From the NCBI GenBank assembly GCA_030372985.1, contig JAUCQB010000227.1, positions 1 to 39,434 of the forward strand: a DNA stretch of 39,434 bases, given 5' to 3'. The DNA comes from Phycisphaerae bacterium (GTDB taxonomy: Bacteria > Planctomycetota > Phycisphaerae > UBA1845 > PWPN01). Under the pieces are notes generated by a model, which searched no databases, had not been told where the DNA came from, and saw only the letters and a list, made by a program, of their open reading frames with translations. Shown in pieces: positions 7,642 to 15,684 of this stretch (its first letter is position 1; every line of letters begins with the position of its first letter). The position numbers were made by a program, and so were the translations under genes.

Positions 7642-9321
7642 TCAAAGGGTCCGAAAAAGATCCTTGACCCGGTCGAGCGACCGGGCATATGTCTGGCATA
7701 TCGCTTCATAATGCCGCGCGAAGCGCTCCGGCGGCTGGGCGCGAAGGTCAGGTGGGAGATGCGGACCAAGGTGGTCGATAAGCCCACGGATGAACTCCAC
7801 GCGTTCCGACCAGTCGAGCGGGTCCACCGCGACCCTGACAACGCGGCTGACGTGACTGGACTGGTGCTCGGCCTTAAATCGCTCGGTCATGAGGTCCAGC
7901 ACGTACCGCAGGCCACCATGTGTTCCATGCCTCGCCTCAGCCCAAGCCCCGGCGGCGCCGCCTTCGTCGGCGAACGCCCGTTCGAGCAACGAGAAGGCCT
8001 CTGCGGCGATCATCTCGGGGTCACCCGAAGCGGGCGCGGCCCCGGTGTGGCGCACGAGCGTCCGGTAGAACGAGCAGACCGTCTCGCGGAGCACGTCGTA
8101 CGAGTCGATGACCACGTGATCGAGGACGTATCCAGCCCGCGCCGCATCGATGGGCAGGGCGATCTTCCGGACGAGGGTCTCGCGATCGATCTCGGAAAGG
8201 ACGGCCTGCACGGCTGCGGCCGCCTTGTCGCCCACCGGCGCTGCCGTCGCGGGCGGCTCGTCGAGACCGACGTGCGAGGCGAATCGGCCGAGGACGGCAT
8301 CCATCAGGTATTGGGCATCCTCGCGGTCCTCCGGGCCGGCAAATCGGCCCACCGCAAAACAGGCCTCGATGGACACGAGCGGGAACACGAGCTTCAACTG
8401 GCGCACGGTCGGCGGGACCGACAGCATCAGTGCGAACAGTTGCCTGCCGAAGCTGGCGGGATACTCCTTGCGGGCGACATCATGTTTCAGCCGATCGCGC
8501 AGGAGATTGCTCGCCGCGGCGGCGTGGCCTTCCTGCAGATGCGCCTCCAGGACGCGCCAGAATCGTTCCTCGTTGCCGGTGCCGAGGTAAGCGACCGCCT
8601 GCTCGACGATCGCGCCGCCGGTCGGCGCGGGCGTCGCGTTGAAGAAGCCGCAACGCAGGCTTGCCGCCACGAGGTCCTCATCAGTCCAGGCCGCCTCGAT
8701 GAGCTGGCAGATGTCCGCTACCTCGGTGACGCGGAGCCGGGTCCTGGCGGTGGCGACAGCGGTCTCGGCGGCCTGGGCCTCTGCGGGGGACAGGATCCGC
8801 AGGGAACTGTCATTCACCAGTGCCGGGCAGAGGAACCACTCGATCCCGCCGTCCTCGATCGCGGCAGCCAGCTTGGCTGGAAGGCCGGCCACGGCGCGGA
8901 TATCGCCGTCCGGAGAGGCGATGTGGCCAGTCGTCACGAGATTCTGCGGCAGCGGCGCCCTCAGCGCAGCCGACAGCAGGGCCAGAAGGATCGCGGCGTC
9001 CGAGGAGAAGCCCTCGATGCTCAGGCCAGCATCCGCGATCGATGCGGCGCCCAGATTGACGACGCACAGTTCGAACGGTTTTGGCCTTCGTTTGACGACG
9101 AGGCGTTCGAGGAGCCGGTCCACCAAGGGGACGATGACCTCCTCGATGTGCCCCAGCGACTGGGGTTCAAACTGAGCTGGCCCGCGGACTACGAGGCGCT
9201 TGCGGCCGTTTTCGCGCCGGACGCGGGCGACGACGGTGGAGAGGACCGCGCGGCTGGCAGAGTCTTCTCGGAAGATGAGGACCGTTCTGGCCCTTCCGAT
9301 CGGCGGTGTTTGCGTTGGCAT
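7642..9321 (-). CDS. Lon-like Ser-Lys protease domain fused to helical-domain D (559 aa)
   Basis: Residues about 85-170 resemble the proteolytic (S16) domain of Lon. SIEGFSSDAAILLALLSA corresponds to the Lon segment with GPSAG, with S106 (or S107) as nucleophile, and AVAGLPAKLAAAIEDGG corresponds to the segment with the catalytic lysine, here K150. The Ser-to-Lys spacing of about 44 residues is close to that in Lon. The intervening TTGHIASPDG matches Lon TGEI. No ATPase domain is fused, so an outside motor would be needed for unfolding. Residues about 370-559 repeat the helical domain of the neighbouring small genes, with DPLDWSERVEFIRGLI and LPPDLRAQPPERFARHY. The middle is helical and unassigned. 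Start ATG 9321 has only a weak SD. Confidence 0.7.
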   Translation of the reverse strand: MPTQTPPIGRARTVLIFREDSASRAVLSTVVARVRRENGRKRLVVRGPAQFEPQSLGHIEEVIVPLVDRLLERLVVKRRPKPFELCVVNLGAASIADAGLSIEGFSSDAAILLALLSAALRAPLPQNLVTTGHIASPDGDIRAVAGLPAKLAAAIEDGGIEWFLCPALVNDSSLRILSPAEAQAAETAVATARTRLRVTEVADICQLIEAAWTDEDLVAASLRCGFFNATPAPTGGAIVEQAVAYLGTGNEERFWRVLEAHLQEGHAAAASNLLRDRLKHDVARKEYPASFGRQLFALMLSVPPTVRQLKLVFPLVSIEACFAVGRFAGPEDREDAQYLMDAVLGRFASHVGLDEPPATAAPVGDKAAAAVQAVLSEIDRETLVRKIALPIDAARAGYVLDHVVIDSYDVLRETVCSFYRTLVRHTGAAPASGDPEMIAAEAFSLLERAFADEGGAAGAWAEARHGTHGGLRYVLDLMTERFKAEHQSSHVSRVVRVAVDPLDWSERVEFIRGLIDHLGPHLPPDLRAQPPERFARHYEAICQTYARSLDRVKDLFRTL

Positions 9322-9326
9322 GGGGA

Positions 9327-9893
9327 TCAGGTCTCCGAACTTGCAGAATGGATTTCCAGTGACCAGGCCGAGCCCTCGGGCCGAAGGCGCAGGACTAGCT
9401 CGTCGTCAAACAGCCGAATCTCGGCCCTCGGCGCTGCGGGGCTCGTGGTAGCCGCGGCCATACGGAGCGGCCGGCCGAGCTCGGGACGGCTGGCGAATTC
9501 GCCGTGTTTCGAGATGAAGCCCTCCCACAGCGTGCACCCGGTATCGAGTCGGAGGCGATACGAACCGGGCGCGATATCGTGAACAATGGACTTCCCTCGC
9601 ATGTCGAGCCGAGCGCTCGCGAACAAGGCCTGGTCGCGGTCGATGAGCAGTTCAATCGAGGCCGGTCGATCCACGGTCTCAGGTAGCAGAGTTGTCGCAC
9701 GCATGGAATCCACGGCCTGACGGGCACCGGCCACATGTTGCATCCAGTGGATGAACTGACGATATCCTTGCCGATAGGATCGCTCCCGGCCCATGCGGCG
9801 AATCTGCCCGAACGCCTCCTGCATCGATACTCGGCGATCCGGCTGGTCCAAGGCGGCATCGATCATCGCCATAAAGAAGAGGTCGTCATGCAT
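9327..9893 (-). CDS. Hypothetical protein (188 aa) with a beta-rich C-terminus
   Basis: I do not recognise the family. ATG 9893 is preferred because GGGAG lies 8 nt upstream; the in-frame ATG at 9908 is an alternative. The gene overlaps the end of the upstream helix-turn-helix gene by 8 nt. The first 75 residues are helical (FFMAMIDAALDQPDR, QGYRQFIHWMQHV). The rest looks like beta strands, with SIELLIDRDQALFASARLDM and IAPGSYRLRLDTGCTLWEG, a pattern similar to carboxypeptidase-regulatory or other small beta-sandwich folds. This type of short protein with an IAPG(S/R)Y(R/T)L-like turn often sits next to sigma-factor-like genes, but that association is from memory and is weak. Confidence 0.6.
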   Translation of the reverse strand: MHDDLFFMAMIDAALDQPDRRVSMQEAFGQIRRMGRERSYRQGYRQFIHWMQHVAGARQAVDSMRATTLLPETVDRPASIELLIDRDQALFASARLDMRGKSIVHDIAPGSYRLRLDTGCTLWEGFISKHGEFASRPELGRPLRMAAATTSPAAPRAEIRLFDDELVLRLRPEGSAWSLEIHSASSET

Positions 9894-11040
9894 GATGGTG
9901 TCTCCCATTGTTGGACTCTGCCGCTTGGAGAATAACCCTTCGCACGCGGGGCCAGACCCTGGTGGCCTTCGCTGCCTTCACAAAGTCGTCATTCGCGGCG
10001 AGCACCTGGGCGACGTTTGCCCACAGATCCGGCGGCGGCGATTCCGGGTGCGTACGCCAGCGACTGCCTGCGAATCGTGATACGGTCGGGCGGCTAAGCC
10101 TGAACCGCTTGGCGAGGCGTTTCTCCTGGTAGTGACCGTCGTGCAGGTCCTGAAAGGCCTGGAGAATGAACTGCTCTAATCCGGCGCAGCCGAGCACTTT
10201 GATCGCAGGCCGTTGGTGATCGAGGTTATCCTTCTTCTCGTCTGCTACTGCCTTGGCGAGACCTTCGACGGTGATCACCACGTCAAACGGAGACCTCGGT
10301 ACTGCGTCGGTCAGTGAGGCGGAGTGTGAATCGCCGTTGCCGTGTATCGGCACGTGACGCGGCACACCCAACCGCGAATCGATGATCGCCTGGACCCGCT
10401 CGCGCTCGCCCGGCCGGCGGGGATCAGCATCATCAATGTTGTCTTCGAGCCACTTGCGTCGTTGCCTGCCAGCTAGGCTGACGGGTATGTACACCACAAT
10501 GGTCCGTCCGGGGAGCCGCCATGTATATCGGGAACGAGCCGGATTCGCGTTTCGCTGGACCTCCTCACACGATTTGCGGAACTGGCGGACGACATAGCGC
10601 TGCAGCAGTACCGCGGCGACCGCTTCTTCTTCCAGCGCGCCGGCCGACGGGTGGTCCTTTCTCCATTTGTCGAAAACCTCCAAGAAGCCCCGGTAGTAGT
10701 TGCGGCTATCAGGCCCTTTACGACGGTGACCAGCTCTGGCTCTTGGCCGTTCCAGGAACTTTGAGACGGTCAGGTCATAGGCGCGGTCTAGAGCTACCGG
10801 ATCGCGACCACACAGCAGCCACGCCCATGACGTTTGATGCAGTCGGCCAAGGAAGGTTGCCAGGGACATCGATGGACTGTCCGCGGTCCGGAAAAGTGTG
10901 CGATGCTCATGAAACTCCCGGATCGCGGCGCGGTTTTCCTTGGCGACGATCCGGCGGATCAGGGGGACGAGTGCCAGGCGACGAAGCCCGGCCTCTCGAC
11001 GGCCCACATGATTGAGAGTGAGGGTCGGACTCTGGTTCAC
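9886..11040 (-). CDS. Probable regulatory protein with C-terminal helix-turn-helix (384 aa)
   Basis: The start is GTG 11040, overlapping the kinase stop codon (GTGA). The N-terminal half is helical with a sigma-region-like feel (LATFLGRLHQTSWAWLL, NYYRGFLEVFDKWRKDHP). The middle has AVADEKKDNLDHQRPAIKVLG. Near residue 310 comes a clear helix-turn-helix, EKRLAKRFRLSRPTVSRFAG, followed by SRW and DLWANVAQVLAAND. The C-terminal block reads like a DNA-binding module of an atypical sigma factor or activator. I do not assign a named family. In the operon it sits between the Ser/Thr kinase and the 188-residue protein, so it may be the local transcription regulator and a kinase substrate; both are inferences. 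Confidence 0.65.
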   Translation of the reverse strand: MNQSPTLTLNHVGRREAGLRRLALVPLIRRIVAKENRAAIREFHEHRTLFRTADSPSMSLATFLGRLHQTSWAWLLCGRDPVALDRAYDLTVSKFLERPRARAGHRRKGPDSRNYYRGFLEVFDKWRKDHPSAGALEEEAVAAVLLQRYVVRQFRKSCEEVQRNANPARSRYTWRLPGRTIVVYIPVSLAGRQRRKWLEDNIDDADPRRPGERERVQAIIDSRLGVPRHVPIHGNGDSHSASLTDAVPRSPFDVVITVEGLAKAVADEKKDNLDHQRPAIKVLGCAGLEQFILQAFQDLHDGHYQEKRLAKRFRLSRPTVSRFAGSRWRTHPESPPPDLWANVAQVLAANDDFVKAAKATRVWPRVRRVILQAAESNNGRHHHA

Positions 11041-12641
11041 GCTTGCTGCCCCCCTGGTCGAGATGCGATGCGAGCGATGTAGTCATCGAGTTCCCTGGCA
11101 AGGGACATCGCTCGTTCGCGGTCGCCCACCGCAACTGCCTGGTTGATGCGCTGTCGGGTCTCCTGAATTTGAGTCACAACGGACGAGACAAGACGAACCG
11201 CTAGCTCCGGCTCACAAGCTCCGGGGCTGAGTTGTCTTGCCCGCTCGAACCAAGTGAGGGCCCTGAACCAGTCTCTGTGGTTGATCGCGTCCCGTCCCTC
11301 TTGCATCGCGACCCGATAATGCCGAGCCTTGAGCTGCAGTTTGATTTGAACGAGGCGTCCGGCAGGGTGTTCCGGATAGGTATTCGCCGCTTCATATAGC
11401 AGGCTGCAGAGGTCATCAAGGCTCCGCTTGTCAAGGCTGTCCTCTATGGTGGCGTAGAGCTCTTCCGCCAGCCTGTTGCGGGCCTGCAGTTCCTCGGCCA
11501 GTCCCTTGGCTTCCGCGTGGTTGGGGTGTCGTTCGAGCAGATGCTGGCAGAGCCGCTGGGCATGATCAAACCGACCCTCTTCCATGCACTGGCAGGCATC
11601 CCGCCAAGTCGTCGCTGCCCCCTCTTGGCCGGCTTCGTCGGTGTCCGATGGAGTCACACTACTTTCAAGATCTTCCAACAGTTCGTTCACGTCCCGGTAC
11701 CGCTCGGCGGGATTCTTGCAGAGACACCGGCCGACCACGCGAGTCTCGGTTGGGCTGGCGCCGGGAAGCGAAGGTAGCGTAGCCGTCTTGTGCAGGTTCT
11801 GGAGTTGTGCATCACTGCCCACAAACGGCGGCTGGGACTCCGGGTGAAGGAGTTCGTACAGGATGATACCCAAGCTATAGATGTCGGCGCGGGCGTCCAC
11901 GTTCCCGCCGCGTACCCCTCTGAATTGTTCGGGGCTGCTATAGACCGGAGTTCCCCGCTCGAGTTGTCCTGTCGCTCTCCCCACGACGTGCATTTGTATC
12001 GCTACCTCACAGGCCATCGAGCTTGAGGCACTGAAATCAGCGATCTTCCAGACCCCGCCGACCAGCAGGACGTTCTCAGGCTTGAGATCCAGACCAACCA
12101 GGCCGGATTCATGGATCACTCGCACCCCCTCACAAATCTGCCTGAAACAGTCCTGCGCCTGCACCCGACGGTTCTGCCAGTTATCGCGATGATCGCGCAG
12201 CCAGTCGCGCAGCGAACCGCCATCGGCGTATTCCATCGAGAGTACCAGGAGTTCCGCCCCACCGAGCTGGATCGGATGGATGTCGTACACGCGAACGACG
12301 TGACTGTGGTCCCGGATTAGCCCACACAGGGATCTTTCGCATTGGAGCCGTGCGGCTGCGGCCTTGTCGCCCGGGGCAACCTGTACAACCTTGATGGCTA
12401 CATCTTGATCACAGGCCGTATCGCGGGCGAGGTAGACGTCCGCCAGGCTGCCATGTCCGAGGTGCCTCTGGACACGGAATCGGCCCAGCTGTGTGTTCGG
12501 TTCGAAGAGCATTCGCCGAACGGGACCGCCGGTGGCCGCCGACATGAAGATGGCCGACGTGTCGCGCGACCGTCTCCGTGATCGACCAACAGCGTTCGAT
12601 CCGGCAGATGGCTGGCGTGACTGTGGTCCTGGCTTTCGCAT
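11037..12641 (-). CDS. Hanks-type Ser/Thr protein kinase with helical repeat tail (534 aa)
   Basis: The kinase domain spans about residues 52-325. It shows a Gly-rich loop LGHGSLADVY (61-70), the ATP-lysine K84 in VAIKVV, the catalytic loop GLDLKPENVLL with D185, K187 and N190, the metal Asp in ADFSAS (D202) and the activation-segment SPEQ. Two changes are unusual: HRD is GLD and DFG is DFS. All catalytic residues are kept, so it is probably active but not controlled by an HRD arginine. Residues 345-530 are helical and tetratricopeptide-like (GRFDHAQRLCQHLLERHPNH). No membrane segment is seen, so it is cytosolic. AAGGAGG precedes ATG 12641, 13 nt after the propeller gene stop. Confidence 0.9.
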   Translation of the reverse strand: MRKPGPQSRQPSAGSNAVGRSRRRSRDTSAIFMSAATGGPVRRMLFEPNTQLGRFRVQRHLGHGSLADVYLARDTACDQDVAIKVVQVAPGDKAAAARLQCERSLCGLIRDHSHVVRVYDIHPIQLGGAELLVLSMEYADGGSLRDWLRDHRDNWQNRRVQAQDCFRQICEGVRVIHESGLVGLDLKPENVLLVGGVWKIADFSASSSMACEVAIQMHVVGRATGQLERGTPVYSSPEQFRGVRGGNVDARADIYSLGIILYELLHPESQPPFVGSDAQLQNLHKTATLPSLPGASPTETRVVGRCLCKNPAERYRDVNELLEDLESSVTPSDTDEAGQEGAATTWRDACQCMEEGRFDHAQRLCQHLLERHPNHAEAKGLAEELQARNRLAEELYATIEDSLDKRSLDDLCSLLYEAANTYPEHPAGRLVQIKLQLKARHYRVAMQEGRDAINHRDWFRALTWFERARQLSPGACEPELAVRLVSSVVTQIQETRQRINQAVAVGDRERAMSLARELDDYIARIASRPGGQQA

Positions 12642-12654
12642 CCTTCCTCCTTGA

Positions 12655-14418
12655 TCAGCGCCAGCGCCATTGGGCGTGGTTACGAAGCCGCTGCACGGCC
12701 AGATTCAATGTCTGGTGAAGCCGTCGGGGCCATTCACTCGCGACACTTTGTTCGCTCAACTGTTCATAGATGGAACGAACTTGACTATTGTGTTCGCGCC
12801 AGGAACCATCCGCTGATGCCCGGCCGGCGTCGAACAGCACCAAAGGTACGAGTGCGCTCTGAAGCCCCTCACTAAGGATCCAGACCGCAGGTCGGGCCTG
12901 GGGCCCAGCGCTACCGCCTGGGTTCTCCAGGGTGACAACATCGACCTGCCGGGCCCGCCTTTCTGAAAGCCACCAGATCTTCCTTGCCTTGGCGATGGGA
13001 AGATCAGCGGAGCCTTTTTCGGCCTTGACCTGTTCATACTTACCAGCCAAAGCCTCACCGGTAAGGGTGCCCTCGGAGAAAGGAATCTGCTCGGCACGTT
13101 CGACAAGCCAGAAACCGGTGAACGGCCGCCCCACAACCGTTGCGACCTCGATCAGCAACGGTATCGGATGAACAGACTCAGCGATCCAACCGTCGCCGGC
13201 GAGGATCTCGCTGGCTCGGGCAAGCCAGGACGAAGCGGTGGTATCGGTGGGCTCGATGCGAGCGTGAATGGCCTGCGCTTCGCTGAGACACCACGTTCTC
13301 TCGAGGATTAGTGCAAGACAACGCAGGGACGAGACGCACCGGGGATCGTCCAGTGGCAAGGTCTGCGCCAGCTCGCGGCGAGCGTACAGCTCGCCGAAGA
13401 CATCTTCCTGTTGGGCTGCCCGCTGAGCCTGTATCGCCAGTGCCGCATACTCGAAGCCAAGATCCGTCAGCTCACCCAGCAGATCCTCGATATCCTGCGG
13501 GGGGCGGGCCTCCAGCCTTTCGCGGGCATCTACGATGAGTCGTTCAGCTCGATCCGAACGACGCTGTTGGTCCAACGTGGAGCGTACCAATGGTGGGGGA
13601 CCGTGTGCAGCCCGGTAATAGTTCCCTTCGAGACGATGCTGGGGACGGAGTACATCGCCGTCCTGGGCACAGATGACCGCCTCGCCGGCCTCATTGACGA
13701 GCAAGAGCCGGCTGGAACCGTCGGACAGAATGTCGCCGGAAACGATGCCGCGCGGGCACCGACACGGCGAGTTCGCTGCCGCGGCCATGTCCGTCCACGT
13801 CTTCAGCAATCCGTCCGCCGCCCCAATCGTACGGATTGCGCCGTCGTCGGCCACGATGACATAGAACTCGCCTTCGTGGGCGGAGACGATATCCACCCCA
13901 CTCCCATCGGCCTTGCACACGACCAGCGCGCCGCCAGCGGCCGGGTAAACCAGGGCATTCTGGGTGGGCCACGATCGCAGACGAACGAAGGCAAGCCGTG
14001 ACGGTGGCTCAGGCACCGCGAGTGAGCGCAGCAGGGTGCCAGATTCAGCGTTCCACCAGAGGAGCATCCCGCAGGCGGAAAGCCCCACAATCCGGTTCTG
14101 ATCCGCCGGCAGCACTGAGCATACGATGCTGCCGTTGTTTTCGCACACGGTCGGAGCAGCGGTGTCATCTGAGAGCTGCCAGGTGAAGCATCGTCCGGCG
14201 GTATCCGTGCTGGCCAAAATCGAATTCCCGACCAGACAAACAGACAATACCGGCGCCCCCTGGACGAGACGCCGCATGCGACGGGGTTCGCCGACCGGGC
14301 AATCGTCCGACACCTCCACGATCTCGATGGTACCGGCCCGGGTACCGGCGACGACGATGCGTCTCTCGGAATCCACGTCGAGCGCATAAACACTGTGGCA
14401 AGCAGGCAGAGTGAACAT
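12655..14418 (-). CDS. WD-like beta-propeller protein with helical C-terminal domain (587 aa)
   Basis: ATG 14418 is chosen because it lies 10 nt after the previous gene's stop and GAGGAAG stands before it. An upstream in-frame ATG at 14517 would overlap the previous gene by 89 nt. About the first 320 residues carry WD40-like strands, such as VYALDVDSERRIVVAGTRAG with TIEIVEV, SVCLVGNSILASTDTAGR, and IVGLSACGMLLWW. The C-terminal half is different: a helical region with SDRAERLIVDARERLEARP and QDIEDLLGELTDLGFEYAA, then a region with FTGFWLVERAEQIPF and LFDAGRASADGSW, of unknown fold. No enzyme motif is visible. It is likely a scaffold, encoded directly before the kinase and probably translated with it. 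Confidence 0.75.
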   Translation of the reverse strand: MFTLPACHSVYALDVDSERRIVVAGTRAGTIEIVEVSDDCPVGEPRRMRRLVQGAPVLSVCLVGNSILASTDTAGRCFTWQLSDDTAAPTVCENNGSIVCSVLPADQNRIVGLSACGMLLWWNAESGTLLRSLAVPEPPSRLAFVRLRSWPTQNALVYPAAGGALVVCKADGSGVDIVSAHEGEFYVIVADDGAIRTIGAADGLLKTWTDMAAAANSPCRCPRGIVSGDILSDGSSRLLLVNEAGEAVICAQDGDVLRPQHRLEGNYYRAAHGPPPLVRSTLDQQRRSDRAERLIVDARERLEARPPQDIEDLLGELTDLGFEYAALAIQAQRAAQQEDVFGELYARRELAQTLPLDDPRCVSSLRCLALILERTWCLSEAQAIHARIEPTDTTASSWLARASEILAGDGWIAESVHPIPLLIEVATVVGRPFTGFWLVERAEQIPFSEGTLTGEALAGKYEQVKAEKGSADLPIAKARKIWWLSERRARQVDVVTLENPGGSAGPQARPAVWILSEGLQSALVPLVLFDAGRASADGSWREHNSQVRSIYEQLSEQSVASEWPRRLHQTLNLAVQRLRNHAQWRWR

Positions 14419-14428
14419 GCCTTCTTCC

Positions 14429-15163
14429 TCAGATCCGGTTGGGGAAACCAGGCATACGCCGGGTCGCCCCCCGCCGGTTCCCAGAATCAGATTTGCCAAT
14501 ACCTTTTGCTGACGCATTCTTGCTCTCGCTGTGATAAGGTCCGATCGGCTGAACAAAGACGGGCGGACCGCCCGTTCGACGCTCGCGATCGATAGCCATG
14601 AGGTCGGACAGTTCGGTGTCCACCTCTGGTCGATGCAGCCCCGTTGCCTCATCCCCACCAGTCCGCGGCAAGGAGGGAACGGCGACTTCATGAGACGTCT
14701 GTGGTCTCCGGTGGGGGAACATGCTCTCAGAAGCCGTCCCGAGGATCTGTTCGACAAGCTTGATCTTCTGCTCAAGCCGGCGGCACATCCTCATGTGCAG
14801 TTGCCCCTCCGCTTCCAGCTGATTCTCGGCCTCACCGTACTTGAGCTTGACCTTCTCCCCGTGCAGGCGCTCCCGGTTCGACTCGATCACGTCCCGGTTC
14901 TTGCCGTGTCGTTTCACCTCGGCCGCTGCCGCTGCCCGAAACTCGTGAAGCTGCCCGTATTGCACCTGCAGTTCACGCTGCCAGTGTTCCTTTCTGGCAT
15001 ATAGCGATTCCACAAAGTTGCACGCCGACTGACCATCGCTATTGACTCGAGGAAGCACGGCGGAGGCCTTCTTCACCTCCTGAATGCAGATGTCGACCCG
15101 CTTCAGCAGCTCCATCGCCTTGAGGGGGTCGTACTCGCCCTTGTTGTAGGGCATCAAACTCAT
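14429..15163 (-). CDS. Coiled-coil protein (244 aa)
   Basis: I do not recognise the family. Start ATG 15163 overlaps the stop of the upstream coiled-coil gene in an ATGA junction, so translation is coupled. Residues about 10-145 are almost continuous amphipathic helix (KAMELLKRVDICIQEVKKA, YGEAENQLEAEGQLHMRM, RRLEQKIKLVEQILG). The last 95 residues are rich in Pro, Ser, Arg and Gly and probably disordered. There is no signal peptide or membrane segment. Two coiled-coil genes following a HerA-like ATPase gene suggest subunits that assemble around the motor, but this is inference. Confidence 0.7.
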   Translation of the reverse strand: MSLMPYNKGEYDPLKAMELLKRVDICIQEVKKASAVLPRVNSDGQSACNFVESLYARKEHWQRELQVQYGQLHEFRAAAAAEVKRHGKNRDVIESNRERLHGEKVKLKYGEAENQLEAEGQLHMRMCRRLEQKIKLVEQILGTASESMFPHRRPQTSHEVAVPSLPRTGGDEATGLHRPEVDTELSDLMAIDRERRTGGPPVFVQPIGPYHSESKNASAKGIGKSDSGNRRGATRRMPGFPNRI

Positions 15164-15684
15164 GTCACTTGTCCCCCCCCGGCACTGATCCGGCGTTGGT
15201 GCTCCTCGTGGAGCCGCTTGCTTTCCTCGCGGGCCTCACGAGCGCGCGCCTCCTGCTCTTTGAGGAACTCAATGTCCCGTTCGTCTTCTTCCTTGGCCTT
15301 GAGCAGCTCCCTGTTCGAGGAATCACCGTGGAGGCGCCCCCCGGCATCCGACAGCTTGTCCAGATCAGTGTTCGCCGCATCAGACCTCTCGCGGAGTTCC
15401 GTCTCGTGTCCCTCAGCGTCACCGTGGACCTGGTCCAGGGCCTGACTTTCTGCGTCGAACTCCTTGACGCTTGTGTCTTCGGCGGAGTCCAGGGCCCGCT
15501 CGATCGCTTCGGCGGCCTCCGACGTCCCACCGAGGTCCAACTGGTCGCGGGTCTGACGCTCCAGTTCAACGTCGGATACGCTCTTGCCGATCTGGTCGCC
15601 TTTCTCGCGCATGTCCGTCTGGTGCTTCTCGATTCTCTCTGTGATCTCGCCGCGGGAACGGCGGTCGCTCTTACGTCGCGCCAT
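15160..15684 (-). CDS. Highly charged coiled-coil protein (174 aa)
   Basis: ATG 15684 is preferred: GGAGG lies 8 nt upstream, whereas an in-frame ATG at 15690 would be too close to the same SD. It overlaps the end of the 938-residue ATPase gene by 14 nt. The protein is dominated by Glu, Asp, Lys, Arg and Ala and reads as one long helix, with GEITERIEKHQTDMREKG, EAIERALDSAEDTSV, and KAKEEDERDIEFLKEQEARA. No catalytic motif is visible. The family is not recognised. The abundance of surface lysines would make it a plausible conjugation target, but that is speculation. Confidence 0.7.
   Translation of the reverse strand: MARRKSDRRSRGEITERIEKHQTDMREKGDQIGKSVSDVELERQTRDQLDLGGTSEAAEAIERALDSAEDTSVKEFDAESQALDQVHGDAEGHETELRERSDAANTDLDKLSDAGGRLHGDSSNRELLKAKEEDERDIEFLKEQEARAREAREESKRLHEEHQRRISAGGGQVT

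Noticed and set aside
7228..9582. 784-codon plus-strand open frame opposite the Lon-like and helical genes
   Set aside because: It is antisense to three well-supported genes with SD sites and has the Arg/Gly/Asp-rich composition of a GC-rich shadow; no family pattern is visible.
14419..14775. Upstream extension of the propeller frame
   Set aside because: It overlaps the coiled-coil gene in another frame; ATG 14418 with GAGGAAG lies just after that gene's stop.
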